A stretch of DNA of 64,000 nt, taken from the NCBI RefSeq assembly GCF_009829325.1, contig NZ_VUOS01000019.1, positions 175,136-239,135 of the forward strand, in the 5' to 3' direction. Source of the DNA: Nocardia sp. CY41 (GTDB lineage Bacteria > Actinomycetota > Actinomycetes > Mycobacteriales > Mycobacteriaceae). Under the pieces are notes generated by a model. It was not told where the DNA came from. It worked only from the letters and a program-made list of their open reading frames with translations, and ran no database searches. This document shows, in pieces, positions 55,841-63,873 of the stretch (its first letter is position 1; each line of letters opens with the position of its first letter). A program made the position numbers and the translations under genes.

Positions 55841-56008
55841 TCAGGCGGCGTCGCGGCGCGCTGGGTCGGTGTGCATGATTCGCTGCCACCAGGCGTCCAG
55901 TGGACTGGGGTCGGGCCAGACAACCGTCGCTTCGGGCGCAGCTCCGGAGTCGGTCGGTGCGGGTAGCGGGTCGCGCAGATCGGTGCGTGCCATGAGCGAG
56001 CTCTCCAT
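55841..56008 (-). CDS. 55-residue hypothetical protein upstream of the cold-shock gene
   Basis: Starts MESSLMARTDLRDPLPAPTD at ATG 56008, with GGAGG eight bases upstream; an ATG at 55993 is weaker. The sequence is acidic and Pro-rich, ending SPLDAWWQRIMHTDPARRDA A. No domain or membrane segment. Close spacing and a good ribosome site suggest a real leader gene of the cold-shock operon. Confidence 0.55.
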   Translation of the reverse strand: MESSLMARTDLRDPLPAPTDSGAAPEATVVWPDPSPLDAWWQRIMHTDPARRDAA

Positions 56009-56198
56009 CAGGTGTTTCCTCCGCAAGGATACCGCTGGGTGGTAACGCCTTTCGCGTTCCGGCCGGGAGCGGGCCCGCGCATACGGGCCCGCTCGGAACG
56101 GGGTGGTACGACATTTGTTGTAGATCGGTCCGCCGTCACTGACTGCGACATCACCTCGCTTTCGGCTCGGCCGGGCTCTCGTGTTCGCTGCGGTGATC

Positions 56199-56618
56199 TC
56201 AGGCGTCGATCGCCTTGTGGCCGTTGCCGCGGCCGATCTCGATCTTGCGCGGCTTGGCCTTCTCCGCCACCGGAATCGTCAGGCGGAGGACGCCGTCGGT
56301 GTAGTCGGCGCGAATGCTGTCGGTGTCCAGATTCTCGCCCAGGAACAGCTGACGGCTGAACACGCCGCGGGGGCGTTCCGCGGCGATCATCTCGCGGCCC
56401 GAGTCGAGTTCGGGACGACGCGCGCGCACCGTCACCACGTTGCGCTCGATGTCCAGGTCCAAGGACTCGGGGTCGATACCGGGCAGGTCGAATTCGACGA
56501 CGAACTCCTCGCCCGCGCGCCAGGCATCCATCGGCATCACCGCGGGATGTGCCTTCGTGCCGAACACCTGCTGCGTCAAACGGTCCAGATCGCGAAACGG
56601 ATCGGTGCGCATCAGCAT
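56199..56618 (-). CDS. Hsp20 small heat-shock protein (Hsp18-like)
   Basis: 139 residues from ATG 56618 with GGAGGTGG upstream. MLMRTDPFRDLDRLTQQVFG and PAVMPMDAWRAGEEFVVEFD LPGIDPESL open the protein as in the mycobacterial 18-kDa antigen. The alpha-crystallin core ends in GVLRLTIPVAEKAKPRKIEI. It prevents protein aggregation under stress. It is divergent from a MerR/HspR-like regulator, the likely controller. Confidence 0.92.
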   Translation of the reverse strand: MLMRTDPFRDLDRLTQQVFGTKAHPAVMPMDAWRAGEEFVVEFDLPGIDPESLDLDIERNVVTVRARRPELDSGREMIAAERPRGVFSRQLFLGENLDTDSIRADYTDGVLRLTIPVAEKAKPRKIEIGRGNGHKAIDA

Positions 56619-56658
56619 GGTCGCCACCTCCAACTCACTCCATTCTCCGTAGTAGGGG

Positions 56659-56728
56659 CCAGATAACCTCTGTCATCTGGCATAGATTTTTTATAGCATC
56701 GAGAGAAGTTGAGTGCAAGGCGCTAAGC
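56659..56728. promoter_or_regulatory. Divergent hsp20/MerR control region
   Basis: A/T-rich for this genome (TAGATTTTTTATAGCATC). Contains the spaced inverted repeat CCAGAT (56659-56664)/ATCTGG (56675-56680). A poor HAIR-like element, TTGAGT-N7-GCTAAG (56709-56727), lies nearer the regulator; HspR boxes read CTTGAGT-N7-ACTCAAG, so only the first half fits well. Confidence 0.4.
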
Positions 56729-56763
56729 TAGGAAATCTGTTGGGCAACGCGAGGTGAGGATGA

Positions 56764-57144
56764 ATGACGCAGGAGAGGGGCGACTCGGGGCATCTGCCGG
56801 ATCCCGGTCAAGCGGTGTACGGGATCTCGGTCGCTGCCGGGCTGGCCGGCATCGGGGTGCAGACGCTCAGACTCTATGAGCGTCACGGGTTGCTGACTCC
56901 CGCGCGTAGTGACGGCGGCACCCGCCGCTACAGCGGCAACGATCTGGCCCGTCTGCGGCGGATCACCGACTTGGTCGCCACGGGCGTGAACCTGGCGGGC
57001 ATCCGCCGCATTCTGGACCTCGAGGACGCCAATGCCGACCTGCACGCGGACAACGACCGGTTGTACGCGGCCAACGATCGCCTGCAGGCCGACAACGTCC
57101 GCCTGCGGGATGCGCGGGACAACTCGGCCGACCAGGCGCCGTGA
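56764..57144 (+). CDS. MerR-family regulator (HspR-like)
   Basis: 126 residues from ATG 56764 with GAGGTGAGGA upstream. YGISVAAGLAGIGVQTLRLY ERHGLLTPARSDGGTRRYSGNDLARLRRI is a MerR winged helix in the HspR style. GVNLAGIRRILDLEDANADL leads into a coiled coil with heptad-like repeats (NDRLYAANDRLQADNVRLRD). No Cys ligand site. By position it represses hsp20. It abuts the convergent kinase gene. Confidence 0.87.
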   Translation: MTQERGDSGHLPDPGQAVYGISVAAGLAGIGVQTLRLYERHGLLTPARSDGGTRRYSGNDLARLRRITDLVATGVNLAGIRRILDLEDANADLHADNDRLYAANDRLQADNVRLRDARDNSADQAP

Positions 57145-57564
57145 CTATCCCGAGAAGCGTGTGCGCAGATCGACCACCGTGCCGGAATCGCCGGTGGTCA
57201 CCGTGACCTTTGGGATCAACGCGCGGATCAGCGGCATGCCGCGTCCGCGGAAGGCATCGGGCTGCGGATCCGGTTGTTTCCATCGACCGCTGTCGGAAAT
57301 GGTCACCCGGAGTTCGTCGCCGTCGATCGATGCGCGCAAGCGGACCATGCCGCCGTCGCCATGATGGCCGTGCTCGACGGCGTTGGTGCACGCTTCACCG
57401 ACGGCCAGCAGCACGTCATAGGCCGGGGCCGCCGCCATGCCGCACTCGGCGAGCCATTCCTGCAGGGTGTGGCGAACAGTGGCCAGTTGCACCGCTTCTG
57501 CGGGGAAGTCCAGCTCCAGCGGCGTCATGGCGTCGGGTAGCGGGACCCGCTCGCCCGCGCTCAC
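57145..57564 (-). CDS. RsbW-like anti-sigma serine kinase (HATPase_c_2)
   Basis: 139 residues from GTG 57564; TTG 57636 would add 24 residues of low conservation. ATPase features: YDVLLAVGEACTNAVEHGHH (N box), LRVTISDSGRWKQP (G1), GRGMPLIRALIPKVTV (G2). Such kinases bind a SigB/SigF factor and phosphorylate STAS antagonists. It precedes no sigma gene. With the PP2C phosphatase at 59946 and perhaps the STAS protein at 985 it could form a partner-switching pathway. Confidence 0.85.
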   Translation of the reverse strand: MSAGERVPLPDAMTPLELDFPAEAVQLATVRHTLQEWLAECGMAAAPAYDVLLAVGEACTNAVEHGHHGDGGMVRLRASIDGDELRVTISDSGRWKQPDPQPDAFRGRGMPLIRALIPKVTVTTGDSGTVVDLRTRFSG

Positions 57565-57880
57565 GACCACGCACCAACCGCCGGGACCGGAGTGCGTCCG
57601 TCGTGGCGCGGTCTTCCCGTCGTCATGCCGTGCCAAGGGCGTCGATGCGCCGTCACCTCGTTACCTCCCTGTCGGGGATCGGTGCGCTGTACCCGCGCCA
57701 CGCCGAGCGTGTAGACCATCATCGGGCTCGGCTGCGGTGTTCGCCGCGCGTGTGCTCCCCGAGGCTATACCCCGTTGATCATCGCCCATTCGTCGGCTGG
57801 CTCCGTCCGTGAGAACCCGTCCGGCCCTCCCGGGACATTCGTTGATCGACGTGCCCGAGCCCACTGCCGCGGGAGACGCC
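57565..57880. other. Intergenic region between kinase and response regulator
   Basis: 316 bp with no convincing gene. GGGGTAT (complement of 57769-57775) resembles a SigB/SigF -10 and points toward the RsbW-like gene, but no matching -35 was found. Confidence 0.3.
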
Positions 57881-58327
57881 TCACAGACTCTGGCGCGGCA
57901 GCCGGACCACCTGGACGAAGAAGTCGTCGATCTGCTTGATCGCGGCGACGAACTGGTCGAGGTCGACCGGCTTGGTGACGTACGCGTTGGCGTGTAGGCG
58001 GTAGCTGCGCAGGATGTCCTCTTCGGCCGCCGAGGTGGTCAGCACGACCACCGGGATGTGCGCCAGGTCGGGATCGGCTTTGATCTTCTCCAGCACTTGC
58101 CTGCCGTCGTACTTGGGCAGATTGAGGTCGAGCAGAATCAGGTCCGGCCGGGGCGCGTCCGGGTGCCTGCCTTGCCGGTAGAGGAACTCGAGCGCCTCCT
58201 CGCCGTCCCTGGCGACGTGCAGGGTATTGCCGATCTTGTTGTCCTCGAACGCCTCTCGCGTCATCAGCTCGTCGCCGGGGTCGTCTTCCACGAGCAGGAT
58301 GTCGATGGGCCTGCCGGGGGTGGTCAT
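57881..58327 (-). CDS. Single-domain response regulator (Rcp1/CheY-like)
   Basis: 148 residues from ATG 58327, overlapping the kinase stop by four bases. IDILLVEDDPGDELMTREAF, phosphoacceptor Asp in LILLDLNLPKYDGRQVLEKI, VVVLTTSAAEEDILRSYRLH, and AYVTKPVDLDQF. No output domain. The Rcp1-like type usually partners phytochrome- or CHASE3-type kinases, which fits its neighbour. Last gene of the three-gene signalling operon. Confidence 0.92.
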   Translation of the reverse strand: MTTPGRPIDILLVEDDPGDELMTREAFEDNKIGNTLHVARDGEEALEFLYRQGRHPDAPRPDLILLDLNLPKYDGRQVLEKIKADPDLAHIPVVVLTTSAAEEDILRSYRLHANAYVTKPVDLDQFVAAIKQIDDFFVQVVRLPRQSL

Positions 58328-59949
58328 GCGGGGGCTCCTTCATGGACGGGAATGTCAGCGGTGTGGGCGGTGCCGTCGGCTCCGGCGGCTCGCAGGGTGA
58401 AGCAGAAGCGGGTGCCCGAGGTGTAATCGGTGTCGATCCAGATCCGGCCGCCGTGATACTCCACGATCTTCTTGCAGAGGGCCAGCCCGATGCCGGTTCC
58501 GCTGTACTCCTCACGATTGTGCAGCCGCTGGAAGATGACGAACACCTTCTCGGCGAATTCGGGTGCGATCCCGATGCCGTTGTCGGAGACCGACAGCAAC
58601 CAGCCATCGCCCTCCTCGACAGGTCCGCAGGTGATCTCGATCTCCGGTGCGCGGTCGGGTGCGTGGAACTTGATGGCATTACCGATCAAGTTCTGCCACA
58701 ACATCGTCAGCAGAGTCGGATCGCCGACGATCTCGGGCAACTCCTCCGGGCGCAGGATGCGCGTGTTGGTGTCGTCGATCGCTGCGGAGAGGTTGGTCAG
58801 GGCCTTGTCCAGGGATGGGCCGAGGCCGGTGGGCTCGGTGCGGTCGGTGATCCGGCCCACCCGGGAGAAGGTGAGCAGATCGTTGATGAGCCCCTGCATC
58901 CGTTTGGCTCCGTCGACGGCGAAGTCGATGTACTGCTTGCCGCGCTCGTCGAGTTTGTCACCGTAGCGTTTCTCCAGCAGCTGGCAGAACGACGCCACCT
59001 TCCGCAACGGCTCCTGTAGGTCGTGCGAGGCGACGTAGGCGAACTGCTCGAGCTCCGCGTTGGACCGGCGCAGTTCCACGGCCTGCAGGTCGAGATCGGT
59101 TTTCTGCTCGGCGAGAGCGGCTTCCTGGGCGCGCGAGGAAGCCAGCTCGGCGACGATGCGTCTGCGCATGCTCTCCACCGCGTTCGCGACGGTCGCCAGG
59201 TCGGCCGGGCCGTGCGCGTCGATATGGTGATCGAACTCGCCGCTCGCCACCCGCAGCGATGCGTCGGTCAAGTAGCCGAGGGGACGGGCGATCAGGCGCC
59301 GGATCAACACGGTCAGCAGCACGCCGGTCAGCAGGAACGCGATGACCATCCCGGCCAGCACCGCGTCCCGGACCGCGCGGGTGTGCGCGAGTTCGTCCTC
59401 GTCGTCCGCGATAGCCGCAGCGAGACTGGTGTTCTGGGAATCGAAGCGGGTGCGGAGTTCATCGAACAGCGGTTTGCCGCGGGAGGGAGTGGCGGGGTCG
59501 ATGGTGCGGGTCGCCCCCGAGGTCAACGCCGCCACCAGCGGTTCGGCGTACTCGGTGCGCCACCGCCGCGCGGAACTCTCGACGGCGTCGAGTTCGTCGA
59601 GCAGCGGCGGCCGGTCGGCCAGCAGCTCGCGCAGCCGGGCGACCGATTGCGCCTCGGCCCGGGTGCCGTCCTGGTAGGGCCGCAGGAACTGCCGGTCACC
59701 GGTGATGCCGTAGCCGCGCAGCCCCGTCTCCTGGTCCACCAGGGCGCTCTGCAATCGGTAGGCCTCGGTCGCCGCCGGCAGCGTTTTATCCAGCAGCCGG
59801 TCGGTCACCCGGTTGGTCTGCGCGATCACCTGCGCTCCCGCCACGGTGCCGATGATCACCACCAGCACCATCGCGGCCAGCACCAGCTGAAACCAAGCCT
59901 GGGCGGTCAGCCGCGCACTCACCGGCGGCCGCCCGGTCTTCGTCGTCAT
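58324..59949 (-). CDS. CHASE3-HAMP histidine kinase
   Basis: 541 residues from ATG 59949. TM helix about 20-40; extracytoplasmic CHASE3 domain with ALVDQETGLRGYGITGDRQF LRPYQDG (about 68-95); second TM helix about 190-212; HAMP; coiled coil; HisKA with FAYVASHDLQEPLRKVASFC (His acceptor); ATPase with LWQNLIGNAIKFHA, VSDNGIGIAPEFAEKVF and GTGIGLALCKKIVEYHGG. Overlaps the upstream phosphatase gene by four bases. Probably phosphorylates the downstream Rcp1-like regulator. Confidence 0.92.
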   Translation of the reverse strand: MTTKTGRPPVSARLTAQAWFQLVLAAMVLVVIIGTVAGAQVIAQTNRVTDRLLDKTLPAATEAYRLQSALVDQETGLRGYGITGDRQFLRPYQDGTRAEAQSVARLRELLADRPPLLDELDAVESSARRWRTEYAEPLVAALTSGATRTIDPATPSRGKPLFDELRTRFDSQNTSLAAAIADDEDELAHTRAVRDAVLAGMVIAFLLTGVLLTVLIRRLIARPLGYLTDASLRVASGEFDHHIDAHGPADLATVANAVESMRRRIVAELASSRAQEAALAEQKTDLDLQAVELRRSNAELEQFAYVASHDLQEPLRKVASFCQLLEKRYGDKLDERGKQYIDFAVDGAKRMQGLINDLLTFSRVGRITDRTEPTGLGPSLDKALTNLSAAIDDTNTRILRPEELPEIVGDPTLLTMLWQNLIGNAIKFHAPDRAPEIEITCGPVEEGDGWLLSVSDNGIGIAPEFAEKVFVIFQRLHNREEYSGTGIGLALCKKIVEYHGGRIWIDTDYTSGTRFCFTLRAAGADGTAHTADIPVHEGAPA

Positions 59950-61235
59950 CGGTTGCGGTCCTGTCCTCGCCCGTCGTCGTTCCATCCCAGATACAGGATG
60001 GCGACATCGTCGTCCAATCCACCTGATTCCCCCGCCAGCGCCTCGACGCGGCCGATCAGTTCGTCGACGAACCAGTCGGGATCGGCGGCGCGCACCGCGC
60101 GCGCGACCTCCACGAGCCCTTGTTCCCCGAGCCGTTCCTGATCCGTCCCGACTCGTCCCTCGAACAGGCCGTCGGTGAACACCATCAGCCCGGAGCCGAG
60201 CGGTAGATCCACCTCCTCGGCGGGCCACTCGGCTCGACCGGGCAGGAAGCCGAGGGCGGGACCGCCGGGCACCTCGACCCAGTCCAATCCGACGGCCGAT
60301 CGCAGCAGCATTCCCGGGTGCCCGGCCCGCAACACCTGCGCGCGGCGCTCGCTCGGACGCAACATCAAGCTGGTCACCGTCGCGAAGGTCTGCTTGCCGG
60401 TGCGTTCGGCGAGCAGGACTTCTTCGAGCAGCCGCAGTTGCCGAGCGCCGGTCACCCCGCTCAGGACCAGGGTGCGCCAGGCCAGGCGCAACGCCACGCC
60501 GGTCGCGGCCTCGTCGGGCCCGTGGCCGGACACGTCGCCGATGACGGCGTGCACCGTGCCGTCCGCGTCCTGTACCACGTCGTAGAAATCGCCCCCGAGC
60601 AGCGCGTGCGCCCGCCCGGGACGGTAGCGCGCCACCACGTCGACGACCTGCTTTCCGCGCAGCAGCGGGGTGGGCAACAGGCCGCGTTCCAGGCGGGCGT
60701 TCTCCTGCGCGCGCATATTGATCGCCTGCAAGGCCGCGCTGGTGCGCTCGGCTTGCTTGCGCTGAATCGCGTAGCGCACGGCGCGCCCGAACAACTCGGG
60801 TTCGACCCGGCCCTTGACCAGGTAGTCCTGCGCTCCCGCCGCGACCGCGGCCAAGCCGGTCTGCTCCTGGTCGAGCCCGGTCATCACCACGATCGCGACC
60901 TGGTCGGTGTGCCTGCGGATGCGTTCCACCGCCTCGAGCCCCTGGGCGTCGGGCAGATGCAGGTCGAGCAGTACGCAGTCGGGTTCCGCGGTGGCCAGAT
61001 GCTCGGCGGCCTCGGCCAGCGACCGGACCCAGTGCAGTTGCAGACCGGGCGCGCCGTCGACGACCAATTCCTCCACCAGCAGCGCGTCTCCCGGATCGTC
61101 TTCGATCAGGAGCACCGAAGGCTGCTGCCACGGCCACTCCGCACCCACGATCAATTCGGGATCGTCGTCTGTCCCGTCACGCCGCACGAACACCACCGGT
61201 CGAGGGTCTACTTGTGGCAGGACGAATGACAGCAC
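59946..61235 (-). CDS. REC-PP2C (SpoIIE-type) phosphatase
   Basis: 429 residues from GTG 61235; the start is uncertain because no clear ribosome site is present. N-terminal receiver: SVLLIEDDPGDALLVEELVV, Asp in CVLLDLHLPDAQGLEAVERI, DYLVKGRVEPELF. After a short coiled linker, the PP2C domain shows metal Asp residues in LLGGDFYDVVQDADG and VIGDVSGHGPDEAATG, and VFTDGLFEGR and GLDDDVAILYL. RsbP/RsbU-like enzymes dephosphorylate STAS antagonists; here activity is gated by phosphorylation of the receiver. First of three overlapping genes. Confidence 0.9.
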   Translation of the reverse strand: MLSFVLPQVDPRPVVFVRRDGTDDDPELIVGAEWPWQQPSVLLIEDDPGDALLVEELVVDGAPGLQLHWVRSLAEAAEHLATAEPDCVLLDLHLPDAQGLEAVERIRRHTDQVAIVVMTGLDQEQTGLAAVAAGAQDYLVKGRVEPELFGRAVRYAIQRKQAERTSAALQAINMRAQENARLERGLLPTPLLRGKQVVDVVARYRPGRAHALLGGDFYDVVQDADGTVHAVIGDVSGHGPDEAATGVALRLAWRTLVLSGVTGARQLRLLEEVLLAERTGKQTFATVTSLMLRPSERRAQVLRAGHPGMLLRSAVGLDWVEVPGGPALGFLPGRAEWPAEEVDLPLGSGLMVFTDGLFEGRVGTDQERLGEQGLVEVARAVRAADPDWFVDELIGRVEALAGESGGLDDDVAILYLGWNDDGRGQDRNR

Positions 61236-61426
61236 TATTGCCGTCGTCGGCGAACACCGACAACCCGGCCTCCGATCACCATGGGGCGGCACCAGCGCAC
61301 GCCGACTGTCTCAGCGGCCGTTTGCTGGACCGAGAGGCAGTCAAGATCGTATCCGATTCTCCATCCGATCGAGACATGACGGCGTCGACCTGCGCGAAGG
61401 CAGCGACCGCGGGGATGGTGCGGGAA

Positions 61427-61588
61427 TCAGACCGTTGTGCCTGTCAGCTCCGCGGCGTCCCGCTCGTCCCGGAGCGCGCCGGGGCGGCGCGGGGAGCGTA
61501 GTTCCGCCAAGCTGCGTGCGACGACCGTGGCATGGACCGCGATGACGGCAAGGGAAGCCGAGCCGATCACAGCAAGAAGCACAACCAC
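61427..61588 (-). CDS. Small single-pass membrane protein (putative)
   Basis: 53 residues from GTG 61588, beginning VVVLLAVIGSASLAVIAVHA TVVARSLAELRSPRRPG. One transmembrane helix and a charged tail. AAAGGA lies 12 bases upstream, too far for certainty, and other GTG codons are nearby. A protein of this design is plausible, but the evidence is thin. Confidence 0.4.
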   Translation of the reverse strand: MVVLLAVIGSASLAVIAVHATVVARSLAELRSPRRPGALRDERDAAELTGTTV

Positions 61589-61750
61589 GACAGATACCGG
61601 TCCTTTCGGGTGCGAGCGGGCCGGTTGCCCGCTCGATCGGGTGCCGAGATCGCGTCCGCCGGTCCCGGCGGGCGCGCGCTCCGCCTCCAACGTGCCCCGG
61701 GTGCTCCGGACCAAACCCACCGATTGCGGCGGCGCGAACGGCTCGTGCGC

Positions 61751-62803
61751 TCACGCGAGGGCGACCTCGGCCGTCGCGCGGCCGAAGATCCTGCGTCCGT
61801 CGTGCTCGGCGATGATCGCGACGGTGGCGGTGCGCGTGTCCTCGTCCAGGTGTTTCACCCGGCCGGAGAATTCGATCCGGCCGCCGGTCGCGCCGACGTG
61901 GACGGGATTGGTCAGGCGCACGTTGTAGGAGCGCAGGGCGGTGGGGTCGCCCGACCACGAGGTGAGCAAGTCCACACTCAGCCCGATGGTGAACAGGCCC
62001 TGCGCGACGATGTTCTCCAATCCCATCCGCGTGGCCGCCTCGGGGCTCCAATGGATGGGGTTCGGGTCGCCCGCGACTCCGGCGTAGTTCACCAGATCGC
62101 CCCGGCTGACCATGAGCGTATGCGGGGGAAGCGCTGCTCCGGGACGAACGGTGTCGAACCGGCGCCGCGCCTCCGGGCACGGCGGTGTGGTCGGCATCTC
62201 GCGGGCGGGTTCGTCACCGGCCCCGACGTAGCGCGGGTGCGCGGCGCGGCGCGGCGTGCGCTCGTCCGGGCGTGCGCCGTGCATCACGACCGCGTCGAAC
62301 CACGGCGGCAGGGCTTCGTCGGCCCGCCCGACCAGGCTGGTCCGAGACGTGAGGACGGGCCGATCGTCCTGGTCCACGATGGTCTGGCGCAAGCCGATGA
62401 GGTCGCCGCCGAACGCGTGCCGGAACGAGTCGAGGCACATCTCGAAGCCGATCCGGTCGCCGGCCAGCAGCGGTCGGTGGAATTCGATCATCTGATCGGT
62501 CTGGATGGTCCGGCTCAGGTCGTAACCGGGCAGCATCGTGTCGAACACCTCGGCGTAGGCCAGGTACCCGGGCACCGCGCCGAAGGTCGGGGGAGCGAGC
62601 AGGCTGCCGTAGCCGAGTTCGGCCGCGGCGTCCTCCAGCCGGTGCGCCGGATGGCGGTTACGGACCGCACGGGCGTACTCCCGGATCTTCTCGCGCTCGA
62701 CCACGTAGTGATCGCTGCTGCGATACCGGCGCCCGACCATCGAGGCGGGAACCGCGGCATCGGTCGTGTCGCCAGCACCGGATGTGGCAGGGATTCTGGA
62801 CAT
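61751..62803 (-). CDS. Fused HadA/HadB-type (3R)-hydroxyacyl-ACP dehydratase
   Basis: 350 residues from ATG 62803. Two hot-dog domains. The first (about 20-160) has MVGRRYRSSDHYVVEREKIR EYARAVRN, HPAHRLEDAAAELGYGSLLA PPTFGAVPGYLAY, like HadA. The second (about 225-350) has VNYAGVAGDPNPIHWSPEAA TRMGLENIVAQGLFTIG with the catalytic DxNPxH motif, like HadB. In mycolata such enzymes dehydrate hydroxyacyl chains in FAS-II elongation for mycolic acids. A single-gene unit here, so it may be a paralogue rather than the housekeeping copy. Confidence 0.87.
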   Translation of the reverse strand: MSRIPATSGAGDTTDAAVPASMVGRRYRSSDHYVVEREKIREYARAVRNRHPAHRLEDAAAELGYGSLLAPPTFGAVPGYLAYAEVFDTMLPGYDLSRTIQTDQMIEFHRPLLAGDRIGFEMCLDSFRHAFGGDLIGLRQTIVDQDDRPVLTSRTSLVGRADEALPPWFDAVVMHGARPDERTPRRAAHPRYVGAGDEPAREMPTTPPCPEARRRFDTVRPGAALPPHTLMVSRGDLVNYAGVAGDPNPIHWSPEAATRMGLENIVAQGLFTIGLSVDLLTSWSGDPTALRSYNVRLTNPVHVGATGGRIEFSGRVKHLDEDTRTATVAIIAEHDGRRIFGRATAEVALA

Positions 62804-62916
62804 CGCGGGGGAATCTACCCAACGCGCGCCGGATTTCCGGTCAGCCCGCATCGCACGCCGTTTCGCGCCGATGACCTCCGCGGACGCCAGTCGCGCCGGC
62901 CGCCCGCCGTGGTGGC

Positions 62917-63063
62917 TCAGCAGAGATTCCGCTCGCCGGCCACCAGCACGGCCGCGGCTTCGTCCACCGTTTGGTGCGCGCTCACCTGCACCAGGATGTC
63001 GGCTCGGACGTTCCGGCCGCCGGCTCCCGGCACACCGCATACCCCGCAGAGCGCGAGCTTCAT
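62917..63063 (-). CDS. 48-residue Cys-containing hypothetical protein
   Basis: MKLALCGVCGVPGAGGRNVR ADILVQVSAHQTVDEAAAVL VAGERNLC from ATG 63063, with GGGAA eight bases upstream (ATG 63075 would add four residues). CGVCG and a C-terminal Cys could bind a metal. No family recognised; it may be a fragment. Upstream on the same strand the frame is uninformative. Confidence 0.4.
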   Translation of the reverse strand: MKLALCGVCGVPGAGGRNVRADILVQVSAHQTVDEAAAVLVAGERNLC

Positions 63064-63555
63064 TTCGTTTCCCATCGAAAGAATATGGCGCCGGACGGAA
63101 TTCGGCATATGACAGCCGACGCAGCGTAGCCTCCCCTCCGGCGCCGTACCGAAGAACGGCTTCCAGGTCGTCGGCGCAGCGGTGTTCCGCTGGATGCAGT
63201 CGTCGAACCGGTTGGGTCGTTCCCGCCGCAGCAGTTTGAGCAACGTCGACAAGCATCTCGGCGACCGGGTCGAGGCGGGGGTGCGCGCGAAGCAGGATGA
63301 ACGCGATCCGAAGGCGGCAGGCCAGGCAAATCCGGCGCGCTCGTCCGCGCAGGTCAAGGCGTGACAGTAGGCGCCGGGCGGTTATCTTTTCGTAATACGG
63401 CTTTCGTGTGTCCCGCGCGGGCTCCTCGATCGGATGCGGAAGCATGAAGCTCGGATCCATTGACCGTAAGCACCGTGGTGTTTCGATCAATTCGAGGCTC
63501 GGTGACGCCTGATGGTCGTACCGGGCCGGGCGACGCAGATCGGGAGGACCGGCTC
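63064..63555. other. Gene-free stretch near the right end
   Basis: About 490 bp of lower GC content in places (AGAATATGG, TTATCTTTTCGTAATACGG). No convincing frame on either strand. TATCTTTTCGTAATAC near 63383-63398 could be part of a promoter for the secreted protein at 63556. Nothing else seen. Confidence 0.4.
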
Positions 63556-63846
63556 ATGTCGTTCGAGACCGAAATTCGAACTGGCCGACGCTCGTGGCAT
63601 AAGTCCTGGCCGGCCGTGGCGTCGGGCGCTGTGGCGGTCGCCGCCGCGGTCTTCGCTGCCGCACCCGCGACGGCGCAGCCCGCACTCTGCAGCGGCCCCG
63701 ATGTCCCGGTGGAGGTCCCCATTCCCGGTGGATTCCAGGGTTTCCCCGAGATTCTGCGATTCGTTCCGCCCGCGCCTCCGGTTCCGCAGATGCCGCTCGG
63801 CAGGGCGGTGCCGCACCGTGGCGCTTCGGCGGTTCGGACGGCATAG
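63556..63846 (+). CDS. Small Pro-rich secreted protein
   Basis: 96 residues from ATG 63556 with GGGAGGACC upstream. An n-region with RTGRRSWHKSWP, hydrophobic core AVASGAVAVAAAVFAAAPAT A, and probable cleavage after ATA-Q. The mature part is about 55 residues, Pro-rich (RFVPPAPPVPQMPLGRAVP), with one Cys. No family recognised. Confidence 0.6.
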   Translation: MSFETEIRTGRRSWHKSWPAVASGAVAVAAAVFAAAPATAQPALCSGPDVPVEVPIPGGFQGFPEILRFVPPAPPVPQMPLGRAVPHRGASAVRTA

Positions 63847-63873
63847 GGGACGGCACCGCGCGAAGCGCCTAGC

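Noticed and set aside
56709..56727. Full HAIR operator for HspR
   Set aside because: Only one half matches; kept as a weak note in the regulatory entry rather than as a site of its own.
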